Below, in pieces: positions 55,063 to 63,713 of a stretch of 64,000 nucleotides of DNA. The position numbers and the translations under genes were made by a program. The notes beneath the pieces are model-generated. The model made no database searches, was not told the DNA's origin, and saw only the letters and a program-made list of their open reading frames with translations. Numbering within the stretch: position 1 is the first letter of the stretch; each line of letters begins with the position of its first letter. The stretch lies in assembly GCA_024642705.1 (NCBI GenBank), contig JAHEAQ010000018.1, positions 1 to 64,000 of the forward strand. The letters run 5' to 3'. This DNA is from Bacteroidota bacterium (GTDB lineage: Bacteria; Bacteroidota; Bacteroidia; Chitinophagales; Saprospiraceae).

Positions 55063-55469
55063 ATCCCTTCTAAATATCTTTTGATAAGAACTACAGCACT
55101 TACCTGATCAACAAGTGCTTTATCTCTCCTTTTCTTTTTTTTGGTTCCAGCATTGAAAATTATATCTTTTGCTTCTGTTGAACTAAATGATTCGTCTACT
55201 TTTACAATTGTAATTGCAGGAAAAAGTTTTGCAAAAGTAATTAAAAAAGTCTTTATTTTATCAGTTAGGTATGTTTCAACTCCATTTTTATGCGTAGGCC
55301 AACCAATGATCAATAGTTCTACCTCTTCTGTGGCAAGGTAAGTATTAAGAAAATTTATCAATGATTCAGGGGAGACAACTGCCAATGGATTAATCGAAAT
55401 TTGCAAAGAATCTGTGACTGCTATACCGCATCTTTTATTCCCGTAGTCAATACTTAATAATCTTCCCAA
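55059..55469 (-). CDS. ruvX: Holliday junction resolvase / pre-16S rRNA nuclease YqgF
   Basis: This 136-residue protein of the YqgF/RuvX family starts MGRLLSIDYGNKRCGIAVTD (Asp8 of the RNase H fold), continues with ELLIIGWPTHKNG and VDESFSS, and ends with KRRDKALVDQVSAVVLIKRYL. It processes the 5' end of 16S rRNA and has been proposed to act on Holliday junctions. It is upstream of def, with the start codons overlapping. Confidence 0.95.
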   Translation of the reverse strand: MGRLLSIDYGNKRCGIAVTDSLQISINPLAVVSPESLINFLNTYLATEEVELLIIGWPTHKNGVETYLTDKIKTFLITFAKLFPAITIVKVDESFSSTEAKDIIFNAGTKKKKRRDKALVDQVSAVVLIKRYLEGI

Positions 55470-55560
55470 TTTAGTGATGATCTAAAATTTATAAACCGAC
55501 ATTTTGTTTAGAATTGAAATTGTGGTAGGATTAATATTAATAAGATGATAAACATAAATT

Positions 55561-56046
55561 TTAATCTGGTATTATACCATAATAGGACCAATCCAAACCT
55601 GAAGGCTGCGCATATTTACTTACTACTTCTTGGACCTTATTTTCTCTTATTGTAATATATCTATGAAGACATCGTCTTCCAACTTTTTCTGCAAACTTAA
55701 CTAATTGCTTTCTTTGACTTTCATCTTTGACAGGTGGTATTACAAACCTGCTACCCATATCTGTTACACGAGCTCCAATTGACTTCATATAATATTTAAA
55801 ATCCGCATAATCAGGATTTACATAATACATTTCAACATCTGCAATATATTCGAATTCTTTTGCGAGTTTGCTTAATTTCAAAGCAAAATTATTATTCATA
55901 ACTGCAACATAGAAAACTGCTACATCACCAGAAGATTCAATTTGCTTGCATGTGTTTGCCAAAATTCTATAATCCAATTTCAAAGAATCTTCTATTGATT
56001 CTTCATAATTAAATTCTTTTATCGTAACACCAAAAATATGTCTCAT
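55561..56046 (-). CDS. Small cytoplasmic protein of unknown function
   Basis: This 161-residue protein has no signal or membrane helix. It starts MRHIFGVTIKEFNYEESI and has an alpha/beta pattern (VAVFYVAVMNN, DVEMYYVNPDY, RFVIPPV), then a basic RRCLHRYITIRENKV and an aromatic ending (GLDWSYYGIIPD). I do not recognise the family. It is the last gene of the envelope cluster, 25 bp after the lipoprotein, and could be a regulatory or assembly factor; no catalytic motif is seen. Confidence 0.6.
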   Translation of the reverse strand: MRHIFGVTIKEFNYEESIEDSLKLDYRILANTCKQIESSGDVAVFYVAVMNNNFALKLSKLAKEFEYIADVEMYYVNPDYADFKYYMKSIGARVTDMGSRFVIPPVKDESQRKQLVKFAEKVGRRCLHRYITIRENKVQEVVSKYAQPSGLDWSYYGIIPD

Positions 56047-56071
56047 GAAGTATTGTTAAAGAAAAATATTT

Positions 56072-56551
56072 TTACAATTCTTCATCATCTGGATACATCT
56101 TACTTTCCAAAATATAGAATTTTTCTTTGTATTCAGGATTCTTTTTGCACTTATTAAAAATTGGATCATTAGCCCATTCAATCAACTTTTTCATTACTTC
56201 ATCTTTATCTGTCCCTTTTACAAATTGATCTACAAGTTTTCCATACTCTTCTAATATACTTTCGCAATCCTTTCCTAGATTTGGACTTTCTTTTAGTTGT
56301 TCTTTTAGAATTTCTTTTTTCTGCTCAATTACTTTCGCTTGGTCAACTGTCACTGACTTCATATCCACTTCAACTTCATTTCCAACTGCACCTTCTGTCA
56401 TTGCTGCTTCTGCTTCTGCTTCTGCAAGCTGTTGAGCAATATAATCTTCTGCGATATCTTCAACTGAAGCATCCGATGGTTTATCTGATTTACAATTGCT
56501 AAAACCAATTATTAAAATTAAAAAGCAAAAAAATATCAATTGTTTTTTCAT
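56072..56551 (-). CDS. Lipoprotein with acidic, helical body, unknown function
   Basis: This 159-residue protein has a lipobox GFSNC followed by KSDKPSDAS, an acidic lead. The mature part is a long Ala/Glu-rich helix (EDYIAQQLAEAEAEAAMTEG), then a Lys/Glu-rich helix and a C-terminal domain with two Cys (KDCESILEEY and NKCKKNPEYKEK). Family not recognised. It is 9 bp downstream of the ABC permease, so it is probably a partner of the transporter. Confidence 0.6.
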   Translation of the reverse strand: MKKQLIFFCFLILIIGFSNCKSDKPSDASVEDIAEDYIAQQLAEAEAEAAMTEGAVGNEVEVDMKSVTVDQAKVIEQKKEILKEQLKESPNLGKDCESILEEYGKLVDQFVKGTDKDEVMKKLIEWANDPIFNKCKKNPEYKEKFYILESKMYPDDEEL

Positions 56552-56560
56552 AAAAAAAAT

Positions 56561-58084
56561 TTATCTATTATAAATTAGATCTCCTGGAGTTTTTAATAAT
56601 GTTTTTGAAATGGTTCTTTGTGATGTAATTAAAGCAGTTAATATAATGATAATAATAGCTAGTAATATTTTATAATTAAAAACATCAAAGTAACTATTGT
56701 TAAAAATTTGTTCTTCTATCAAATCCCATATACCACATAGAACAAAAGCAATTATGATTGAAATACTTATGAACGTAAATATAATTTTCAAATATGAACT
56801 AATTAAAAAATTATTATTCAATCCAAAGGCTTTCAAGGTTCCTAAATTCATCTTAATTTTCTCCAAATGCGTCCTAAGCAAACTATTCACATAGAATACA
56901 ATACTTAGTATACTGAATCCGAATAAAATAAAAGAAATGAAACTGGTAAGTTTTGATACCAAAGCAAAATTTTCCTTCTGCTCCACTTGATCCATACTAA
57001 TCTCTACCTGATACTTTGTATCCATATAATTCTTAAAATCCCTAACTTTATCTAATTTGTTAAAATTAAAAGATAAATAATAAGGATCATCAATGCCAAA
57101 TTCACTACCAACATTACATTCCCACCTTGTAAATCTACTAAAAGGAATGGTTGAATTTTCAGTCAAGACTTTAAAAATGGTATCAATTTTTTCAGGTTTA
57201 TAATAATCACCAAAATAAACTGTAATGATATCCTGAACAAAATCAATTTCAGTAACTAAAGTATCTTTGTCAATTGATTGAACACCATAATCCTTTAATG
57301 CAGTTTTAATACTTTGTTCAACTTCATCTTTGGAATCTGTGTTAACTAATAATTCAAGCCTATTTGTAGTTGATGTATTTAAGAAATTGGTTTGATCAAA
57401 AGGGCTGAAAATTAATCTATAAAAATGTGATGAAACAACAACATCCACCAAATTTGGTAACTCTTTCACCACTGAAATTATTTCGGGATAAATAATGTAA
57501 TTCTCTATTTTAATTGGAATTTTTTTAACTCCTTTGATATTTTCATATCCTAAAGCAATTAAAGTAGATTCTTTAACGATAACTCCACATTTGTCAACAT
57601 CTAATTCACCTGCACCAGAGTAACTGTAACCAGAAACCACATTACCTTTATCAGCATGCAATATTTCAGTCAATAGATTATCATTTAAATCAATTGTTCT
57701 CAATTTTCGATTAAATTCTTCTCCAGTATTTTTATTTACAAATGGGCAGTACTCAATATTATACTCTCCAATATTATTAAGCAAAAATTTTGATTTTAAT
57801 GAATCTATTTCTAAATCTTGCTGAATTCGTGGCACTTTTTGTCTATAACTTGGCTTTATTTCCAAATTTACCCAATTAGTAAAAGGATCATCCATTTTCT
57901 CTTTTAGATAATTTATTCCTCCAATTGCATAACCAAGAGCCAAAAAAGTAATCCCAAGAATTACGGTAAGTGTTACAATGCCACTTCTGGATTTTCCAGT
58001 CAATTCATTGTATTCATTAAAAATAAATAGGTTCTGAAAATCACCTTTTATATTTAATAAAATTGATATTATCTTTCTAATCAT
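56561..58084 (-). CDS. FtsX/MacB-type ABC transporter permease
   Basis: This 507-residue protein has an N-terminal membrane helix (about 38-57), a large periplasmic domain (about 60-380) and three C-terminal helices, the FtsX-like layout (LTSFISFILFGFSILSIVFYV, then IIFTFISISIIIAFVLCGIW and ILLAIIIIILTALI). MacB and LolC/E transporters use this fold to push lipoproteins or peptides out of the inner membrane rather than to import. The ATPase gene is immediately upstream (7-bp gap). Confidence 0.85.
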   Translation of the reverse strand: MIRKIISILLNIKGDFQNLFIFNEYNELTGKSRSGIVTLTVILGITFLALGYAIGGINYLKEKMDDPFTNWVNLEIKPSYRQKVPRIQQDLEIDSLKSKFLLNNIGEYNIEYCPFVNKNTGEEFNRKLRTIDLNDNLLTEILHADKGNVVSGYSYSGAGELDVDKCGVIVKESTLIALGYENIKGVKKIPIKIENYIIYPEIISVVKELPNLVDVVVSSHFYRLIFSPFDQTNFLNTSTTNRLELLVNTDSKDEVEQSIKTALKDYGVQSIDKDTLVTEIDFVQDIITVYFGDYYKPEKIDTIFKVLTENSTIPFSRFTRWECNVGSEFGIDDPYYLSFNFNKLDKVRDFKNYMDTKYQVEISMDQVEQKENFALVSKLTSFISFILFGFSILSIVFYVNSLLRTHLEKIKMNLGTLKAFGLNNNFLISSYLKIIFTFISISIIIAFVLCGIWDLIEEQIFNNSYFDVFNYKILLAIIIIILTALITSQRTISKTLLKTPGDLIYNR

Positions 58085-58091
58085 TTTGGCA

Positions 58092-58919
58092 TTATTTCGT
58101 TAAAATGTCACTAATCAAAGCAATGGGATTTTCCAATACTTCACCATCCTTTTTCCAATTTGTCCCATCATTTACAAGATAGAATTGTTGATCGAAGCTA
58201 CCGTGTATATGGTCGCCACTGCCGTTCTTGGATAAAAGTAATATAATGTCTGCAAAAGATAATGCTAGATCGATATCATGTGAAACAATAATTCCTGTCC
58301 TATTATGATCTGAAAGGTTCTTTTTCAATATTCTCATTAATTTATGACCTGTATCCCTGTCCAAATTTCCTGTTGGTTCGTCACCGAAAAGAACATTAAA
58401 ACCTGCAATTATTGCTCTCACAAAAGCTAATCTTTGTCTTTGCCCACCTGAGAGTTCTTGAATTTTTCGATCAAATAATTCGGTTTCTAAATTCAATTTT
58501 TTCATCACATCAAGCACTTTTTCTTTCACTTCTTTCAATCCTTTTCCCTCTATCAACATGCTAATACACATATTTTCGCCTGCGGTAAAATTTGGCATTA
58601 AGTTCGTGTTCTGAAAAATAAAGCTGAAATGATCATTTCTAAATTTTGAAAGTGCTTGATTATCGCGCTCCCATATATTTTTAATCTCTTCAAATTCGCT
58701 TCCGTTATTAAACTTAATGGATGTTTCGGGAGTAACGTTAATGGTCCTGTTCATTAACCCAAGGGTTTCAATTAGAGTACTTTTTCCAATTCCTGAAACG
58801 CCTAAGACAAAAACAAGCTTGCCCCTCGGAATTTTTAATTCAGGTATCCGCAAAACTGTAGTACCTGGAATGTATTGACATTCCAGGTTCTTTATATCAT
58901 AAATCAATTCTTCACTCAT
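58092..58919 (-). CDS. ABC transporter ATP-binding protein (LolD/MacB group)
   Basis: This 275-residue protein has Walker A GVSGIGKST (40-48), Q-loop FQNTNLMPNFTAGEN (102-116), signature LSGGQRQRL (156-164), Walker B VLFGDEPTGNLD (176-187) and His214 of the H-loop. The signature and the DEPTGNLD string are those of the LolD/FtsE/MacB class. The C-terminal 50 residues are an extension (GDHIHGSFDQQFYLV and NWKKDGEVLENP) of no recognised type. It powers the adjacent FtsX-like permease. Confidence 0.92.
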   Translation of the reverse strand: MSEELIYDIKNLECQYIPGTTVLRIPELKIPRGKLVFVLGVSGIGKSTLIETLGLMNRTINVTPETSIKFNNGSEFEEIKNIWERDNQALSKFRNDHFSFIFQNTNLMPNFTAGENMCISMLIEGKGLKEVKEKVLDVMKKLNLETELFDRKIQELSGGQRQRLAFVRAIIAGFNVLFGDEPTGNLDRDTGHKLMRILKKNLSDHNRTGIIVSHDIDLALSFADIILLLSKNGSGDHIHGSFDQQFYLVNDGTNWKKDGEVLENPIALISDILTK

Positions 58920-58965
58920 TCTAAAAGTTGGTTTGCATCATTTACATCAAACAAAAAGAAAATTC

Positions 58966-61485
58966 CTAAAGGGTATATTCTACTGGAATCCAGAAATAGG
59001 TGTTATCCGCAGTAGTATATGAAAATTCATATCTGTCGCCAAGTCTGAAAATACTTTCCAAACCATCTAATTTTGTTAAGATATTTTGTATCAATTTACC
59101 CAATTCATCTTCACCCATTTGTCTAGGATTCAGAATGTTTCCAATCTTGACATCCATACCTTCACCTACAACAAGACCTTCACCTTTTATCCCTTGCATT
59201 ATAGCTCTCAATTCGTCTATAGAAGTACCTTCCACATCTTTTCTAGAAATCCCAGCATTACCCGTAAATTGTTTGATTAGTTCTGTGAATGTTAAAAACA
59301 AAGCTTCTCTCTGTTGGTCAGGAGAACCATCGCTTGCTTGTGCAAGTTTTTTAAGTGTTCTAATATAATCTTTCAAATCCTCCTTAGGCATGAACATAAC
59401 ATAAGACATAGCAGGATTAACTGCACCTCTAACATTTTTTGCTAAATATATTTCTCTATACAAGTGGAATTTCTGGTCAATAATTTTTTTAAGATCCTCT
59501 TCGCTAAAGCTCTTATTATCTTTTCTTTTTTGAATTAATCTATAAATTTCCCTTGCAATTGCTGGTTCCCATGCCCCTGAACTTTGTTCTAAATCAATTG
59601 GATCACCTCCATTAGTAATCTTGGACATTTTCTCCCAAAGTTTATCTACAAAAGATTGGACTTCAATTGTGGTAGCTTCAAGAAAATCTTGTAACTCTTT
59701 TGGAGAAATCTCAGCATTTCTTTCGGGCTTATATAATTTTCCCACATTAGGTCCTCCTGACATTTCTATAATTGCCCCTTCGTCTAAATCTGGCATGGAT
59801 GGATTGATAGTTGTAGTCCCAGGAAAATATTCGGTTATACCAGAATATTTTTTTTGCTGTTGTTTTGACGCTTCTACAATTATTGATCTACCAATTCTAG
59901 GATAAGTATCATAAGACCTACCACCTAGGTTACTGCATTGAATGGATATTAAATGGGCATTAATTTTAGCAAGGTTTTCTTGAATTTCATCAGTACCAAC
60001 GTAAGTTTTATCATTGGAAGATTCTGCAGCTAGCTTTCTGGCATTATCAAATTTATAATCTCCACTGTTGCCAATTACAAATATTATGTTTGTATGATTA
60101 TCAGAAAAATTACCTTTTAACAACATTTGGTTCATTCCATAATAAAGAGCGGTATAATCATCATTATCATGCCATTGATCAAATTCTGCTTGATTGATAA
60201 AATTTATAACTTTTGCTTTATCATTCACTAATGGTTGTATTTCGAATAGTTTGTTCACTTTCTCCTCTGGAGTATCTCTATATACCGCTGCACCATAACG
60301 AATATTAACTTCATCTGAAAAATTCCTTTCAATATTTTCAATGGTATTTAAAATTGACTGTTTATATTTTGCCAATTGACGGGTACCCTCAATCATGAAA
60401 AATATATTGTAATTATCTCTTGCACTACTGCTCTCCTTAACTCCTTCCACCATTCCAGAATAATCAACTTCCGTCACGCTGCTATTCACAAGATCCTTCA
60501 TTGATTTTGTGGTGATCTCCCCAATAGCTCCAGACATAAAAGAATTGGGATAGTTCTTTAACATTGGAAATCGAACAACAGATCCTTTAAACCTTCTAGG
60601 ATTAGAATTCGCCAATTTATTTGGCTCTATTTTAATTGGGTCATTGTCCCAAGCTTTTTGATCTTCAATAATTGTTCCTGTCCTTGCATATCCATCTGCT
60701 CCGCCAATATCAGTAAACCCAATCACTCTTAAATTTGGTTTTTCTAATCTTTCTGTAAATGCATTTTGATCAAAGTTCGGCTCTAAAGCAATTCGAGTAT
60801 TCCAATCTGCTGCTTTATTTCTCGCCACCCAACCAATGATAACACTTTCTACCCTTGAAGAATTTACCAAAGATTCTTTTCCCAATAAATACCTATCATT
60901 TTCTTTTTTATAGACAAAATAAAATTCGTAAATCGTTTTTTTATCTGCTATCTTATTTGTGAGTGGTCCAGAATAAATTTGGGCAAAATCTTTAGAATCC
61001 TCACGCAGAATCCTTTCAATATCTTGAACTTTGTTCAATAAAAAAGCCTTTTTATGTATTCTCGTAATTTCATCGACCAGTCCTGAAGTCCATAAAAGCA
61101 TTTTATCTTTAGGAACCCAACCATAATCTTTGTTCATTTTCGAAATTTTCAAGCCCGAAGTTCTTGCTTTAACGATATGCACCCATTCGTCTTTTTCATC
61201 CACTACGTAAAAATAGTCTTTGAAAGAAAGCGTTTCCAAAACACCACTTTTGTCATCAGGTTTGTTATAAGTTGGATTCTCATCTCTATCTGAAACTACA
61301 ATCCACGGTTGATCTTTGCTGTATTTATCTTTTCCATTTTGGAACCTGATATAATCTTCTTTTGCAGCAAAATCAATGGGTCTATCAAATTTCAAAGGTT
61401 TTCCCATAATGCTACTTTGGGAAAAAGTAAAACTAAAAGATCCACAGAAAAAAGTTAGAACTAGAAAAATTTTAATTGCTCTCAT
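58966..61485 (-). CDS. Large secreted protein with SH3-like regions and degenerate vWA domain
   Basis: This 839-residue protein has a signal peptide (5-23). Residues 60-135 contain an SH3-like unit (VLETLSFKDYFYVVDEKDEW and DYGWVPKDKMLLW), and residues 185-235 a second similar segment (IIGWVARNKAADW). Residues 355-560 look like a vWA domain (NIFFMIEGTRQ, VNIRYGAAVYRDTPEEK, NIIFVIGNSGDY); the MIDAS motif DxSxS is replaced by EGTRQ, so metal binding is doubtful. The C-terminal third is helical and ends TYFWIPVEYTL. It resembles vWA proteins linked to Bacteroidota type VI secretion (TssR-like), but no core Tss gene is visible, so the assignment is weak. The ABC genes follow 46 bp downstream. Confidence 0.65.
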   Translation of the reverse strand: MRAIKIFLVLTFFCGSFSFTFSQSSIMGKPLKFDRPIDFAAKEDYIRFQNGKDKYSKDQPWIVVSDRDENPTYNKPDDKSGVLETLSFKDYFYVVDEKDEWVHIVKARTSGLKISKMNKDYGWVPKDKMLLWTSGLVDEITRIHKKAFLLNKVQDIERILREDSKDFAQIYSGPLTNKIADKKTIYEFYFVYKKENDRYLLGKESLVNSSRVESVIIGWVARNKAADWNTRIALEPNFDQNAFTERLEKPNLRVIGFTDIGGADGYARTGTIIEDQKAWDNDPIKIEPNKLANSNPRRFKGSVVRFPMLKNYPNSFMSGAIGEITTKSMKDLVNSSVTEVDYSGMVEGVKESSSARDNYNIFFMIEGTRQLAKYKQSILNTIENIERNFSDEVNIRYGAAVYRDTPEEKVNKLFEIQPLVNDKAKVINFINQAEFDQWHDNDDYTALYYGMNQMLLKGNFSDNHTNIIFVIGNSGDYKFDNARKLAAESSNDKTYVGTDEIQENLAKINAHLISIQCSNLGGRSYDTYPRIGRSIIVEASKQQQKKYSGITEYFPGTTTINPSMPDLDEGAIIEMSGGPNVGKLYKPERNAEISPKELQDFLEATTIEVQSFVDKLWEKMSKITNGGDPIDLEQSSGAWEPAIAREIYRLIQKRKDNKSFSEEDLKKIIDQKFHLYREIYLAKNVRGAVNPAMSYVMFMPKEDLKDYIRTLKKLAQASDGSPDQQREALFLTFTELIKQFTGNAGISRKDVEGTSIDELRAIMQGIKGEGLVVGEGMDVKIGNILNPRQMGEDELGKLIQNILTKLDGLESIFRLGDRYEFSYTTADNTYFWIPVEYTL

Positions 61486-61488
61486 TTT

Positions 61489-63006
61489 TTAATTTAATTT
61501 ATAGAAAAAGCCAAGTTTTATGCTCGCGTAATAAGGGTTAGCACCTTTAAAATAATCTTCAAGTATACTAGTTTTAGCAACTTCTGAATTGTTATCAAAT
61601 AATTGTCCCAAATATGCATCTGATGTATTATTTACAGCTGTCAAAGATAAAACATTATACCATAAGTTGAATCCTATTTCAATTCCGTAATTAAAACTGA
61701 TATCGTATTGGTAGGTTGGTGATAATTGAATTCCTAGACCGAAGTTACTCGTTGTCGTTACAGTATTATCTTCAAAATTAAAATCACTTCCAATATTATA
61801 TTTTGCAAGTCTTGCCTCCCCGTCTGGTGAAGCTTTAATTTGATCAATGGATGGAAAATGCTTGCTATTAGGAATTATAACTCCCGTAGGATTACCTTTT
61901 GTTTTCCCTGAAGAAGATAAGGAGTAACTAGGCACAGCACTGATGTCAAAAAATATTCTAGAACTAAAAGTTCTATTCAATCTCATTGTAATGCCTATAG
62001 GAACGTCGACAGTAATTATATTTATATTTTCAAGCGACTCATCGACCCCATTTATAGTTAGCACTCCTTGTAAAGGTTTTCCATCTTCAACATTATAAAC
62101 TTGGGGTGAAGCGCCATTTTTGAAAGCTTTTGTATATTCTGATTCTGCTTTCTGATCAGCAGTTAAACTAGAATTATCAAAATTATTAAAACTAGTCGCT
62201 AAAGAATGTTGCTGTGCACCGACACCAAAATGCCACCACAAAGCTTCCTTTGTGTTCAACGCCTTTCGAAATAGCAATTGGGCACCTAAAGTTGATGCAG
62301 ATGTCGACGTTAATTCTCCAAAATTACCACCGAATTCATTAGGTGCTCCTACAATAAAACCACCTAAGCCGTAGAAAAAATTAGCTGCAACATATGAACT
62401 TGTTTTAACTCTTTTTGCAGCTTCTTGTCCTGTTATGGATTGGATTTTTGCAGAAGTTAAATCATAGTCTGGCATATCAATTTTTACGTTTAATTTATAT
62501 CTTCTTCCATCTCCAAATTTTACTGGAAAATTATCTTTATCTAATCCTACATAAACTATCTTATCTATATCTAATTCTGCTACATAAAAACCACTTTCAT
62601 CTTTTGAAATGGAATTCAAATATGCATTTTCAATATCAAATTGCACCCCTTCTTCTTGCATGAATTGAAAAACATTATTTGCATAAACAGCATATTCTAT
62701 GTTTGTAGGTTTATTAGCGATATCTTCATAAACACGAGCAGAACCAGAAAACAAACTAATAAAAGTTGTATATTTTTCTTCGTCAAATACCTCGTTATTT
62801 GGATCCCAAAAACTGGCTACATTATAATAATTGTTCATGACTTGCTTTACGACTGTAATAATCTCGCTTTTGGTAGTTTCAGATACCTCAGAGGATATCG
62901 CTGCACCATCAGTAATTATTGTCATTGTTCTTTGAGCTTTAACATTTTGAAGCGTTAAAAAAAGAAAACTTGCAATAAGTAATAAATAATGTCTATTTGT
63001 TTTCAT
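61489..63006 (-). CDS. Secreted outer-membrane-type protein sharing a domain with the adjacent lipoprotein
   Basis: This 505-residue protein has a signal peptide (8-24). Residues 30-180 contain a domain seen again in the next upstream gene: FISLFSGSARVYEDIANKP and YAVYANNVFQF match NSLFLDNANVYNDYLWKP and AKVYADEVYIY. Residues 190-505 are beta-strand-rich with alternating polarity and end in LGFFYKLN, typical of an outer-membrane barrel. It lies 3 bp before the vWA gene. The role is unknown; the gene order suggests that it anchors or receives that protein at the outer membrane. Confidence 0.65.
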   Translation of the reverse strand: MKTNRHYLLLIASFLFLTLQNVKAQRTMTIITDGAAISSEVSETTKSEIITVVKQVMNNYYNVASFWDPNNEVFDEEKYTTFISLFSGSARVYEDIANKPTNIEYAVYANNVFQFMQEEGVQFDIENAYLNSISKDESGFYVAELDIDKIVYVGLDKDNFPVKFGDGRRYKLNVKIDMPDYDLTSAKIQSITGQEAAKRVKTSSYVAANFFYGLGGFIVGAPNEFGGNFGELTSTSASTLGAQLLFRKALNTKEALWWHFGVGAQQHSLATSFNNFDNSSLTADQKAESEYTKAFKNGASPQVYNVEDGKPLQGVLTINGVDESLENINIITVDVPIGITMRLNRTFSSRIFFDISAVPSYSLSSSGKTKGNPTGVIIPNSKHFPSIDQIKASPDGEARLAKYNIGSDFNFEDNTVTTTSNFGLGIQLSPTYQYDISFNYGIEIGFNLWYNVLSLTAVNNTSDAYLGQLFDNNSEVAKTSILEDYFKGANPYYASIKLGFFYKLN

Positions 63007-63078
63007 ACAAATTTGTTTTTAATTCTAGTCTAATTCTATTTATAAGATTGATTTCTATTATTTCAATCTAAACAATTA

Positions 63079-63711
63079 TTATAATTTGCCTTCTGCAGGC
63101 AAAATATCCATGATTTTTGCCCAATTATCTTTTGACGAAACATAAAACACAAAATCTAATTCATATTCTATAGGTTCATCATAATTCAAAACCTCATTGT
63201 CTAAGTTTAAAATCGAATACATTCCTTTCTTAGCTCTAAAAACATATCTGAATGTATTATACGAAATATCAGTGCCATCAACAGTTGGCGACATTGATTC
63301 TAACTTTAAACTATAGAATCTATTCAAAACATTTTCTTCAAAGTCTACCTTTAGACCTTTGAGTTTATGGTATATATAAACTTCATCAGCATAAACTTTT
63401 GCGCTCACCATTTTTGGTTTCCACAAATAATCATTGTAAACATTTGCATTATCCAAAAACAATGAATTAAAATTTGCCACAGTTTCTGAAGTTACTCTTG
63501 AATTACTATCTTGAAAACTTGAATACTCCATGTACTTTTCAAAACAATCATGCATCAACTTTCTATGATGCAAAAACCGCCTACTCATTTCTTCTTCAGA
63601 AACCTTTTCCATCCCAGAAATTTCCTTTTGCTCTATTGGAATACTTTTACAAGCACCTGCAAATAATATAGCAAAAAGTATATTTCCTAGAAAAAATCTA
63701 TTTACAATCAA
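63079..63711 (-). CDS. Lipoprotein with the domain shared by the downstream outer-membrane protein
   Basis: This 210-residue protein starts at TTG 63711 two bases after the stop of the upstream gene; the signal ends LFAGAC, giving a lipidated Cys21. The mature domain aligns with residues 30-180 of the 505-residue neighbour (FNSLFLDNANVYNDYLWKP, then AKVYADEVYIYHKLKGLKVDF). It has no barrel. The two proteins therefore look like a soluble lipoprotein and a barrel-anchored version of one binding domain. The domain family is not recognised. Confidence 0.65.
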   Translation of the reverse strand: MIVNRFFLGNILFAILFAGACKSIPIEQKEISGMEKVSEEEMSRRFLHHRKLMHDCFEKYMEYSSFQDSNSRVTSETVANFNSLFLDNANVYNDYLWKPKMVSAKVYADEVYIYHKLKGLKVDFEENVLNRFYSLKLESMSPTVDGTDISYNTFRYVFRAKKGMYSILNLDNEVLNYDEPIEYELDFVFYVSSKDNWAKIMDILPAEGKL

Positions 63712-63713
63712 AT

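Noticed and set aside
58966-63711. A complete type VI secretion system
   Set aside because: Only a possible TssR-like protein is present; no sheath (TssB/C), Hcp, VgrG, ClpV or baseplate gene is in the window.
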